This document shows positions 24,132 to 32,181 of a DNA stretch of 60,636 nt, one piece after another (position 1 is the stretch's first letter; every line of letters starts with the position of its first letter). Location: contig CAYWJN010000004.1 of NCBI GenBank assembly GCA_964457455.1, forward strand, positions 1-60,636, in the 5' to 3' direction. Below the pieces are notes generated by a model. That model was not told where the DNA came from and did no database searches. It saw only the letters and a list, made by a program, of their open reading frames with translations. A program made the translations under genes and the position numbers. The DNA is from JABMPU01 sp964457455. Its GTDB lineage: Bacteria; Cloacimonadota; Cloacimonadia; Cloacimonadales; TCS61.

Positions 24132-25625
24132 ATGTTCAATGAAATAATTATTAATGTTCACCCTTATGAAAAGCGAATTGCTATTATTGAGGATAATAAT
24201 CTGGTCGAGTTATTTACCGAAAAAAAAGCTCAGGACCCTATTATAGGAAATATTTATAAAGGAATAATCCGAAATGTTCTTCCTGGTATGGGAGCTGCTT
24301 TCATCGATATTGGATTAGCAAGAACTGCTTTTTTGCATTATCGAGATATCGATCCGAAGCATTTAGAAAGTAGTCAATCAAAAATCACTTTAAAAAAAGA
24401 TTCCTCAAATATCAGTAAAATTCTTTCTGCAGGCCAGGAAATTGTTGTTCAGGTTAAGAAAAGTCCTGTAGGCAAAAAGGGAGCAAGAGTAACAGGTAAA
24501 CTTTCAATTCCGGGAAAATTCATGGTTTTCATGCCTAACAAAAAAAGCATCTCAGTATCAAGAAAAATATCTTCTTCAATAGAAAAAAAGAGAGTAAGAA
24601 AAATTCTGAATAAAATAAAAGATACTAATATCGGATTGATCGTGCGAACAGATACTGAAGGAATTGAAGAAGAAGATTTCTTTTCGGAATATAATGGACT
24701 TTCAAAAACCTGGAAATTGGTTGAAAAACAAATGAAACATGCAAAAGCTCCAACCTGCCTGTTTGATGAGAACGATCTTTCTTTCACGATCGTGAGAGAT
24801 TTATTCAGCACAAAAATCAACAGATTGGTAATTGATGATAAAAAACTGAAAAATCACATAACCTCCAGATTGAAAGATATCACACCTGAGCTTATAAATA
24901 GGATCGAACTCTATTCTGAAGATTCTCCAATTTTTGATGCATATGGAATTGAAAAAGAAATTGAGAGTATTTTCCATTCCAAAATAAAACTTCCGAGTGG
25001 TGGCAACATAAAAATCCAGCAAACTGAAGCACTTGTAGCAATAGATGTTAACACTGGTAGTTTTACAGGTAAAGATAATTACCTGGAAACCATTAAAAGA
25101 ACTAACCTGGAAGCTGCTTACGAAACCGCTCGTCAAATCAGATTGCGAGATTTAAGCGGAATTATGGTTATCGATTTCATTGATATGAATGATGAAATCT
25201 CGGAAGAAGAAGTATTTTCAGTACTAAAAAATTCACTCAAACAAGATCGAGCAACCAACCGAGTCTTCCCATTCAGTCCATTGGGTCTTGTAGAAATTTC
25301 CCGAAAAAGAACCCGCGCTAGTTTACTGTTAACTTATTCAGAACAATGTCCACACTGCAATGGAACCGGAAGACTTTTATCGCGAGATTCTGTGGCAGTG
25401 CAAATTTCACGCTGGTTAAAAAGAGCAGAATATTTCATAAAAAATCTTCCTTTGAGGGTTTATGTTCATAAAAATGTAAAATTATTTTTAGATAGCCATC
25501 CCGACCTTTTTAAAGATATTGAGAATCCTCTCGAAATAATTATTGATAATAATATCGAGTTGGATAAATTTAAGATATTTTCTGCTAAATCCAATAAAGA
25601 CATAACCTCCGAATATAATTCTTGA
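24132..25625 (+). CDS. rng: ribonuclease E/G family protein
   Basis: This 497-aa endoribonuclease processes rRNA precursors and degrades mRNA. An S1-like RNA-binding segment lies at about residues 35-130, and the catalytic region includes IDVNTGSFTGKDN and MVIDFIDM, which hold the acidic metal ligands. CPHCNGTG is the zinc-link that holds RNase E/G dimers together. The length corresponds to RNase G without the long RNase E scaffold tail. AAAGGA precedes the ATG. It lies upstream of rplU-rpmA, an order common in many bacteria, and may share their transcript. Confidence 0.95.
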   Translation: MFNEIIINVHPYEKRIAIIEDNNLVELFTEKKAQDPIIGNIYKGIIRNVLPGMGAAFIDIGLARTAFLHYRDIDPKHLESSQSKITLKKDSSNISKILSAGQEIVVQVKKSPVGKKGARVTGKLSIPGKFMVFMPNKKSISVSRKISSSIEKKRVRKILNKIKDTNIGLIVRTDTEGIEEEDFFSEYNGLSKTWKLVEKQMKHAKAPTCLFDENDLSFTIVRDLFSTKINRLVIDDKKLKNHITSRLKDITPELINRIELYSEDSPIFDAYGIEKEIESIFHSKIKLPSGGNIKIQQTEALVAIDVNTGSFTGKDNYLETIKRTNLEAAYETARQIRLRDLSGIMVIDFIDMNDEISEEEVFSVLKNSLKQDRATNRVFPFSPLGLVEISRKRTRASLLLTYSEQCPHCNGTGRLLSRDSVAVQISRWLKRAEYFIKNLPLRVYVHKNVKLFLDSHPDLFKDIENPLEIIIDNNIELDKFKIFSAKSNKDITSEYNS

Positions 25626-25690
25626 CAAGCAAAACCCCTAAAAAGCTTTTGTTTTTTTGATTGATTTTTATGATTGTTTAGGAGAAAAAG

Positions 25691-26005
25691 ATGTATGCTG
25701 TTGTTGATTTTAAAGGTACTCAATTTAAGGTAGAAAAAGACCAAATTGTAAAAGTACCTTTTTTAAGTGACCTGGAAGTTGGAGCTGAAGTTGAAATTGA
25801 GAAAGTACTTTTAATTCAAAATGGAGATAAGACAGAAATTGGTCAACCAAACGTTAAAAAAGCAAAAGTTTTAGCTGAGATTATCTCTCATAAAAAAGAT
25901 AAAAAAATAATTGTCTTTAAGAAAAAAAGAAGAAAAGGCTACGAGAAAAAACAAGGTCACAGACAGAGTTATACTGAAATAAAAATTAAGGAAATTATTA
26001 CTTAG
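25691..26005 (+). CDS. rplU: 50S ribosomal protein L21
   Basis: This 104-aa protein of the large ribosomal subunit starts MYAVVDFKGTQFKVE and carries the L21 C-terminal signature KKRRRKGYEKKQGHRQSYT. GGAG lies just upstream of the ATG. Nine bases downstream is rpmA, forming the usual rplU-rpmA pair. Confidence 0.98.
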   Translation: MYAVVDFKGTQFKVEKDQIVKVPFLSDLEVGAEVEIEKVLLIQNGDKTEIGQPNVKKAKVLAEIISHKKDKKIIVFKKKRRKGYEKKQGHRQSYTEIKIKEIIT

Positions 26006-26013
26006 AGGTTATT

Positions 26014-26271
26014 ATGGCACATAAAAAAGGTGTTGGAAGTAGTAAAAACGGACGGGACAGCAATCCTCAATATCTGGGCGTAAAAAAATATGGCGGTGAA
26101 AAAGTTTTAGCGGGAAATATCATAGTCAGGCAAAGAGGAACTAAAATTCATAATGGTAACAATGTGGGACTTGGAAAAGATTATACGCTCTTTAGTTTAA
26201 TCGATGGTTTTGTGAAATATGAAACTAAGAAAGCAGGTAAAAAATTTGCCTGCGTCTATTCTGAAAGGTAA
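26014..26271 (+). CDS. rpmA: 50S ribosomal protein L27
   Basis: This 85-aa protein begins MAHKKGVGSSKNGRDSNPQY, the conserved mature L27 N-terminus that reaches toward the peptidyl-transferase centre, and carries GNIIVRQRGTKIHNGNNVG. There is no N-terminal cleavage extension of the Firmicutes kind. An intrinsic terminator follows 29 bases later. Confidence 0.98.
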   Translation: MAHKKGVGSSKNGRDSNPQYLGVKKYGGEKVLAGNIIVRQRGTKIHNGNNVGLGKDYTLFSLIDGFVKYETKKAGKKFACVYSER

Positions 26272-26300
26272 TAAAAAGTATATTCATAAATTTTTACAAG

Positions 26301-26327
26301 CAGCTCAAAAAGGGCTGTTTTTTTTTT
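26301..26327 (+). terminator. intrinsic terminator after rpmA
   Basis: CAGCTC, an AAAAA loop and GGGCTG make a 6-bp stem (one G-U pair), followed directly by ten T residues. It ends the rng-rplU-rpmA transcript. Confidence 0.88.
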
Positions 26328-26398
26328 AACTTTAAAAAATTAATTGCCTTCCAAAACTTAAGTTTTTTATTTGTATTCAATAAATTTCTGGAGTTATA

Positions 26399-27760
26399 TT
26401 GCAAAAAAAGAATAATCTCATTTTAGCAGATGAAAATATCCTAAAACTTCTTTTTAAACTCTCCATGCCTGCAACCATCGGTATGATTGTAATGGCTCTG
26501 TACAATGTTGTAGATGCAATATTTATCGGACGTGGAGTTGGTACACTCGGTATCGCAGGAATTTCAATTGTTTTTCCAATCCAGATGTTTATCCTTGCTT
26601 TAGGTCAGATGGTTGGAATTGGTGGCGCTTCAATTATTTCTCGCAGCCTTGGTGCTACCAATTATGCAAAAGCAAATCTAACTCTTGGTAATGTATATTC
26701 AATAATTATAGTTCTCTCTTTTATTATAGCATTTCTGGGTTCACAATTTATTGATTTTTTCTTAGAAGCTTTTGGGGCAACTCCTGCCATTTTACCATTT
26801 GCCAGAGATTATATGCAGATTATAATTTTGGGAGCAGTTTTTTTTGCCTTCTTAGTTTCCAGCAATTCTTTGATTCGTTCTGAGGGAAGGGCAAAGATCG
26901 CCATGGGAACCATGATTGTTTCCGCTGGTATGAATATCATATTAGACCCAATTTTCATATTCGGATTTAAATTGGGAATTAAAGGAGCTGCTTATGCCAC
27001 AGTTATTTCGCAGGCTTTAGCAGTATTTTACATAATCTATTATTTCAGTTCGAAAAAAAGTATTTTAAAATTCTCGTTTAAGAATTTGAGAATCGATTTC
27101 TCAATTTTGAAAGAAATTTTTGCCATCGGAGTTTCATCTTTTGTGAGACTGGTTAGTCGCAGCATCATGGTAATAATTTTAAACAATATTTTATCCATCT
27201 ATGGGAGTGATGTATCAATCGCAGTTTTTGGAGTTTTGAATAGAATTTTACGATTTGCTATAATGCCAATTTTTGGAATTGCTCAAGGATTTCAACCTAT
27301 TGCCGGTTTCAATTTTGGTGCAAAATTATATCGTAAAACAAAAGAGGCAATAAAATTAGCAGTTATTGCAGCCACAGGAATTTCAATTTTAGGATTTCTT
27401 ATTTTGATTTTATTACCCAATTTTTTAATGAGAATTTTCACTCAAGATGAAAATTTGATTTCACAAGGAACATTTGCTTTGCGAATTATCATTATTACGC
27501 TGCCCACAATTGGCTTCCAAATTATTGGAGCAACAACATTTCAGGCGATTGGAAAACCATTACCTGCCTTACTTTTATCAATGTCCAGACAGATACTGTT
27601 CTTAATTCCATTGCTTTTGATTCTGCCAAAATTCTTTCAATTATCAGGAATCTGGATTGCATTTCCCATTGCAGATATCTTAGCTGCTTTTATCACTTTT
27701 GTTATGCTCAAAAAGCAGTTAAGAGAATTTAATGTTATTATCCAAAGAGGAAAAATTTAA
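26399..27760 (+). CDS. MATE family efflux transporter
   Basis: The 453-aa product has twelve predicted membrane helices in two halves of similar sequence, the MATE/NorM plan. The first half begins LFKLSMPATIGMIVMALYNVVDAIFIGRG and the second repeats the pattern at ASSFVRL-SRSIM. These proteins exchange Na+ or H+ for drugs or other organic cations at the inner membrane. The start is a TTG at 26399 with CTGGAG upstream; the next in-frame ATG would remove the first helix. Substrate unknown. Confidence 0.92.
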   Translation: MQKKNNLILADENILKLLFKLSMPATIGMIVMALYNVVDAIFIGRGVGTLGIAGISIVFPIQMFILALGQMVGIGGASIISRSLGATNYAKANLTLGNVYSIIIVLSFIIAFLGSQFIDFFLEAFGATPAILPFARDYMQIIILGAVFFAFLVSSNSLIRSEGRAKIAMGTMIVSAGMNIILDPIFIFGFKLGIKGAAYATVISQALAVFYIIYYFSSKKSILKFSFKNLRIDFSILKEIFAIGVSSFVRLVSRSIMVIILNNILSIYGSDVSIAVFGVLNRILRFAIMPIFGIAQGFQPIAGFNFGAKLYRKTKEAIKLAVIAATGISILGFLILILLPNFLMRIFTQDENLISQGTFALRIIIITLPTIGFQIIGATTFQAIGKPLPALLLSMSRQILFLIPLLLILPKFFQLSGIWIAFPIADILAAFITFVMLKKQLREFNVIIQRGKI

Positions 27761-27778
27761 CAAAAGCGAGGTGAAAAA

Positions 27779-28741
27779 ATGAGGAAATTTTTATTTTATT
27801 TATTTTTGATTTTATTATTTATTGGAGGTTGCTCGATGAAAAAGGAATCAAACAAAGGAATCAATCCTTTTCCAAACTTTGATGCGATGTGGGATTATCA
27901 AAAACCGGATGTGACAGAAGCAAAATTTAAAGAGATCTTACCACTTTTAAAAAATTCTGCTGAGTTCACCTATGATGCAGGTTATCATGCTGAACTTCTC
28001 ACCCAGATCGCTCGTGCACAAGGTTTGCAGGGAAAATTTGATGAAGCACATAAAACCCTGGATGAAGCTGAAAAATTATTATCAGAAGATTCGAAAACAG
28101 CAAAAATTCGTTATCTTTTGGAACGTGGACGGGTTTATAATTCATCCGCTGTTTCTGAAAAAGCAAAACCATTATTTTTAGAAGCGTGGAAATTCGGTAA
28201 TGTAAACAACCTGGATTTGTATGCTATTGACGCTGCTCATATGATGGGCATTGTAGTTACTCCTGAGCAGCAACTTGAATGGTCTCTGAAAGCTCTTGAA
28301 CTTACTGAAAAAACGAAAGACAAAAGAGCTAAAGGTTGGTTGGGACCTCTTTACAATAATATCGGCTGGACTTATCATGATCTGCAGGAATATAAAAAAG
28401 CTTTGGAACTATTTGAAAACGCATTGAAATGGAGACAGGAAATTAATGATGAATACAGCATCAGAATTCAGAAATGGAACATTGCCAGAACTTTCAGGTC
28501 ATTGGGAAGAATTGATGAAGCTTTGGAAATACAACTTGCTTTGAAAAATGAGTTTGAAGAGAAGCAGCTTGAACAGGATGGATATGTTTTTGAAGAATTA
28601 GGTGAATTGTATCTAATCAAAGATAATCAAACAGAAGCAAAAAAATATTTCAAACTTGCTTATGAATATCTTTCCAAAGATAACTGGCTGCAACAAAATG
28701 AACCTGATAGATTGAAAAGATTGAAGGATTTGAGCGAATAA
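27779..28741 (+). CDS. TPR-repeat lipoprotein
   Basis: The 320-aa product has a lipoprotein signal (MRKFLFYLFLILLF) with lipobox IGGC. The mature part is made of about five to six tetratricopeptide repeats, for example YNNIGWTYHDLQEYKKALEL and ARTFRSLGRIDEALEI. TPR solenoids bind other proteins, so an envelope scaffolding role is likely. GCGAGGTG precedes the ATG. It starts 18 bases after the MATE gene, suggesting co-transcription. Confidence 0.85.
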   Translation: MRKFLFYLFLILLFIGGCSMKKESNKGINPFPNFDAMWDYQKPDVTEAKFKEILPLLKNSAEFTYDAGYHAELLTQIARAQGLQGKFDEAHKTLDEAEKLLSEDSKTAKIRYLLERGRVYNSSAVSEKAKPLFLEAWKFGNVNNLDLYAIDAAHMMGIVVTPEQQLEWSLKALELTEKTKDKRAKGWLGPLYNNIGWTYHDLQEYKKALELFENALKWRQEINDEYSIRIQKWNIARTFRSLGRIDEALEIQLALKNEFEEKQLEQDGYVFEELGELYLIKDNQTEAKKYFKLAYEYLSKDNWLQQNEPDRLKRLKDLSE

Positions 28742-28812
28742 TAATTCTATTGAAGTATTAAATTTATTGACATTTTTCATTTTGTTTTTAATTTCAATTA
28801 AGATGATATCAG

Positions 28813-28828
28813 GACCTTCTGAACGGTT
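28813..28828. repeat. 16-bp palindromic repeat copy
   Basis: GACCTTCTGAACGGTT follows the RACC-N8-GGTY pattern of the dispersed palindromes. It lies 54 bases upstream of the AI-2E family gene start. Confidence 0.5.
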
Positions 28829-28881
28829 TGGAAGCAAAGGTCAGCCATTGCATGCGAGATTTTAGTTTCAAAGGAATTATT

Positions 28882-29919
28882 ATGGTAAAATCAAGTTTCT
28901 TAAAAGTAGTTTTGGGAATAATTGCAGCAGCAATCATTGTTTATATTCTTAAAACATTAAAAACAATCTTTATCCCACTTACTTTCGCAATTTTCCTTTC
29001 GTTTATTTTTGCTCCTCTAAACAGGTTTTTAATTCAAAAGAAAGTCCCAATTTCTTTAATCCTTTTAATAATGGTAATCATCATCTTAATTTCTTTCACT
29101 TTAACAGGAACAATCGTTTATACAAGCGTTTCATCATTTGTAACAGAATTCCCGAAATATGAAGAAAAAATGACTATTCTTATCCAGGATTTTATTACAA
29201 AATTCGAAATTCCAGTGGAAGAAGTAAAAAATTATCTGAATAATAAAGTAAACTGGGTTGAAATCGCCAATAAATTATCTTTCACAAAAGTTATTTCCGC
29301 AACAATGGGTAACTTTATCGACTTCTTTATTAAGCTGCTTTTAACTGTTGTTTTCATGCTCTTTATTGTTTTGGAGCGAAACAAACTCTTCCATCGAGTG
29401 GAAAAAGTGATCACTGAAAAAGATGTGCTGCATTCCCTCAAGGTTATAGCCAAAATCGAAGGACAAGTGAGAAAATACCTTGTCAATAAAACCTTTATCA
29501 GCTTGGCAACTGCTTTGGTTTCCATGCTTTTTATTTATGCATATGGGATTGATTTTGTAATTATTGCTGGTTTGTTTATCTTTATTTTGAATTTCATCCC
29601 TAATATCGGTTCCATTATTGCATCAGCATTCCCCATGATAATCTGTTTCTTTCAATTCGGCTTGAGCTGGCAATTAATTGCAGTTGTGATTACTCTACCT
29701 TCAATTCAGATGACTTTTGGTAATGTGATCGAACCCAGACTTATGGGTACAGGACTCAATCTTTCTCCAATAATTATCCTAATTTCCTTGATCTTCTGGT
29801 ATTGGATTTGGGGACCCGTTGGCATGATTCTGGCAATTCCCATCACATCTGCTTTGAACCTTATTTTTAAAGAAATTGACTCAATGAAAATTGTCTCCGC
29901 TTTCATCAGCGGTGATTAA
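28882..29919 (+). CDS. AI-2E transporter (PerM/YdiK) family membrane protein
   Basis: This 345-aa protein has the AI-2E family arrangement: two N-terminal helix pairs, a soluble middle part, and a C-terminal set of helices containing NFIPNIGSIIASAFPMI and GNVIEPRLMGTGLNLSP, the family signatures. Members export autoinducer-2 or act as Na+/H+ antiporters; the substrate here is not known. I chose the ATG at 28882, with AAAGGA upstream, over an earlier in-frame codon at 28828 that falls in a palindromic repeat. Confidence 0.92.
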   Translation: MVKSSFLKVVLGIIAAAIIVYILKTLKTIFIPLTFAIFLSFIFAPLNRFLIQKKVPISLILLIMVIIILISFTLTGTIVYTSVSSFVTEFPKYEEKMTILIQDFITKFEIPVEEVKNYLNNKVNWVEIANKLSFTKVISATMGNFIDFFIKLLLTVVFMLFIVLERNKLFHRVEKVITEKDVLHSLKVIAKIEGQVRKYLVNKTFISLATALVSMLFIYAYGIDFVIIAGLFIFILNFIPNIGSIIASAFPMIICFFQFGLSWQLIAVVITLPSIQMTFGNVIEPRLMGTGLNLSPIIILISLIFWYWIWGPVGMILAIPITSALNLIFKEIDSMKIVSAFISGD

Positions 29920-29921
29920 GA

Positions 29922-31166
29922 ATGCCCTTAACAATTGATTCGATCCTTCGCGGAAGTCTCGCTGCTCAAGAAGGTTTACAAGCTAATGACATCATTATTT
30001 CGATTAATAAAAACCCGATAAATGATTTTTTGGACTTACAATTTTTTGGAGCTGAAGAATCTTTATTAATTGAATATCGAAATTCTGAAAAAGCAACAAA
30101 AAAAATCTTTATACATCAAGATTTTGAAAAGTCTTTAGGAATCATACCGATTCCTCATAAATGCAGAACCTGCATAAATGATTGCATCTTCTGCTTCATT
30201 GACCAGATGCCTTCATATCTACGAAAATCGCTTTATTTGAAAGATGATGATTATCGCTTGTCATTTATTTATGGAAACTTCATAACTTTAACAAATCTCG
30301 CTCAGAAAGATATCGAAAGAATAATAGCTCAAAAACTAAGTCCTCTCTATATTTCCGTTCACACTACAAATCCAAATTTACACAAAAAACTAATGAGATA
30401 TAAAATTGATTTCAACATTTTAGAACAATTGAAATTTCTTAGAAAAAACGGAATCGAATTGCATACTCAAATTGTAATTATTCCCGGTTGGAATGATGGC
30501 AACGAAATGATAAATACTTTGCAGGATTTAACTTCTTTGGATGTCCTTTCTATTGGAATTGTGCCTGTTGGTCTTACTAAATTCAGGAATTCTTTACAGA
30601 AAATTCAAACTGTGAATTCTAAACTAGCAAAACAAATTATAAAAATCTCTCGGATCTTTCCCAAAACATATTGCTCTGATGAGATCTATATTCTGGCAAA
30701 CCAGAAAATTCCTCCTGAAGATTTTTATGATGATTATCCTCAACTTGAAAATGGTATCGGAATGATTCGATTGCTTCTGGAAAATTGGAAAAAGAATAAG
30801 AAAAGGTTTATTAAAGAAATTCAAAAAATCAATAACAAACTTGTTTTTATCACTGGCAAATTAGCTTATGAATATTTTATTGGAATTGCTAAAGAAATAA
30901 ACTCAATCCTCCCAAATAAAACTCGAGTAAAATCCATCACAAATTTTTTCCTGGGAGAATCAGTTACAGTTACCGGACTGCTGAGTGCAAAGGATATTCT
31001 TGAGCAGATAGATTTGAGACAAAATGAGATAGCTGTTATCAGCAGTAATATTTTCAATACAGATGGTTTTACTTTAGATGATATTCATAAAAATGAACTT
31101 AAAACAAAACTGAATGGAAAGTTGCTGATCGTTGATGAAGAATTTGCTAATTGGAAATTAATCTGA
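29922..31166 (+). CDS. DUF512 family PDZ-radical SAM protein
   Basis: In this 414-aa protein the N-terminal 65 residues form a PDZ-like domain (GSLAAQEGLQANDIIISIN). A radical SAM core follows with cluster motif CINDCIFC (C-x3-C-x2-C), then the family segment DDYRLSFIYGNFITLTNL and a DUF512 C-terminal domain. The family is widely conserved in anaerobes and its reaction is not established. It begins two bases after the AI-2E gene stop, so the two are likely co-transcribed. Confidence 0.9.
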   Translation: MPLTIDSILRGSLAAQEGLQANDIIISINKNPINDFLDLQFFGAEESLLIEYRNSEKATKKIFIHQDFEKSLGIIPIPHKCRTCINDCIFCFIDQMPSYLRKSLYLKDDDYRLSFIYGNFITLTNLAQKDIERIIAQKLSPLYISVHTTNPNLHKKLMRYKIDFNILEQLKFLRKNGIELHTQIVIIPGWNDGNEMINTLQDLTSLDVLSIGIVPVGLTKFRNSLQKIQTVNSKLAKQIIKISRIFPKTYCSDEIYILANQKIPPEDFYDDYPQLENGIGMIRLLLENWKKNKKRFIKEIQKINNKLVFITGKLAYEYFIGIAKEINSILPNKTRVKSITNFFLGESVTVTGLLSAKDILEQIDLRQNEIAVISSNIFNTDGFTLDDIHKNELKTKLNGKLLIVDEEFANWKLI

Positions 31167-31507
31167 ATTGATTTGAAACCAGACAAGCAAGACTTAAATT
31201 GTAATGATTGAAAAAATATGACTTGATGATTGCGACATTTTATCCACGAATTACACGAATTTACACAAATTATTATTTAGTCTTATTTTTGGACGCTGAT
31301 TCTCCAAAAAGTCACACTGATACAGTCATTCCCTATTAAATATCACATCGTATTTTACAGGATAAACTTCCTTACGGAGCAGGCAAAGACATAAAGTTAT
31401 ATTTCTTATCTGTGACTATCCGTAACATCCGTGTCATCCGTGTGCTAAGTTGTTCTCGACTCACACTCCCGTTGGTCGTTGCAAGTCAAGTCCAACTGAG
31501 AAAAATA
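31167..31507. repeat. intergenic region with CCACGAATTACACGAATT and CCGTGT repeat runs
   Basis: Two runs of the dispersed repeat family occur: ACGAATTACACGAATTTACA-like at 31241-31275 and GACTATCCGTAACATCCGTG-like at 31400-31445. They are in opposite orientation to each other. No open frame or RNA gene is seen. Confidence 0.5.
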
Positions 31508-31942
31508 TTACCAATCTTTATTCATTGAATCGAATAAATTGTAATCGCCAAACTGACGAAATTCAAAAGTGATCTTTGTATTCTCCGAAGGTTTATAATT
31601 CAATTGAAAACTGGGCAGAACCTTGCTCGTATTATCGTTATTCCCTTCTATTGTAAAATCTTTCTGAAAAGTTGTTGAACCAAAATTCACAAAATTCAAA
31701 TCCAATTTAAAATCCAGTTTTGAATTGAACTGATATTTCAGATGATTTGTGTAAACAGACTGATAGAATCCCTGATTATTTGAGGAAAAGCCGCTCATAA
31801 ATGAAAACGAATGATTCATGGTTAATTTATTGGGATTGAATAACATGAATTTATAATCCGGTTTAAAATAATCTGCTGTTATTTCTGCAAACAAGAAAAA
31901 TGTCATTACACTCAATAATAGAATTAAAATGATCTTTTTCAT
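31508..31942 (-). CDS. small exported protein with beta-strand character, 144 aa
   Basis: It has a signal peptide (MKKIILILLLSVMTFFLFA) followed by alternating strands such as LKYQFNSKLDFKLDLNFVNF and TKITFEFRQF, as in a small outer-membrane barrel or barrel fragment. No family is recognised. TAGGAGCG precedes the ATG at 31942. It lies 27 bases downstream of a 54-codon membrane-protein gene on the same strand. Confidence 0.7.
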   Translation of the reverse strand: MKKIILILLLSVMTFFLFAEITADYFKPDYKFMLFNPNKLTMNHSFSFMSGFSSNNQGFYQSVYTNHLKYQFNSKLDFKLDLNFVNFGSTTFQKDFTIEGNNDNTSKVLPSFQLNYKPSENTKITFEFRQFGDYNLFDSMNKDW

Positions 31943-31969
31943 TTTTCGCTCCTAAAGCGTTATAAAATA

Positions 31970-32134
31970 TCAATCTTTATTGATAATTTCTTTGAGCCTT
32001 CTATCCAATCGTCTTATACGACTCTTCTTGGAAATCCGCTTTCTCTTGTGTGTTTTAATCGCATTCATCAGACTAATAATTACAATATATCCAACTACTA
32101 AAATAACACCTGCATATATCGCTATCGTTTTCAT
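31970..32134 (-). CDS. 54-aa single-helix basic membrane protein
   Basis: The ORF runs from the ATG at 32134 to a TGA at 31970. The product has one hydrophobic helix (IAIYAGVILVVGYIVIISLM) followed by a strongly basic tail (KTHKRKRISKKSRIRRLDRR). The composition is unlike a random frame and it fills the gap between two minus-strand genes, but the Shine-Dalgarno is weak. It could help insert or anchor a partner at the inner membrane; no homolog is recognised. Confidence 0.5.
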   Translation of the reverse strand: MKTIAIYAGVILVVGYIVIISLMNAIKTHKRKRISKKSRIRRLDRRLKEIINKD

Positions 32135-32181
32135 AAACAGATAAAAATTTTACAGTTTAAAATATGTCAATAAAACTTTCA

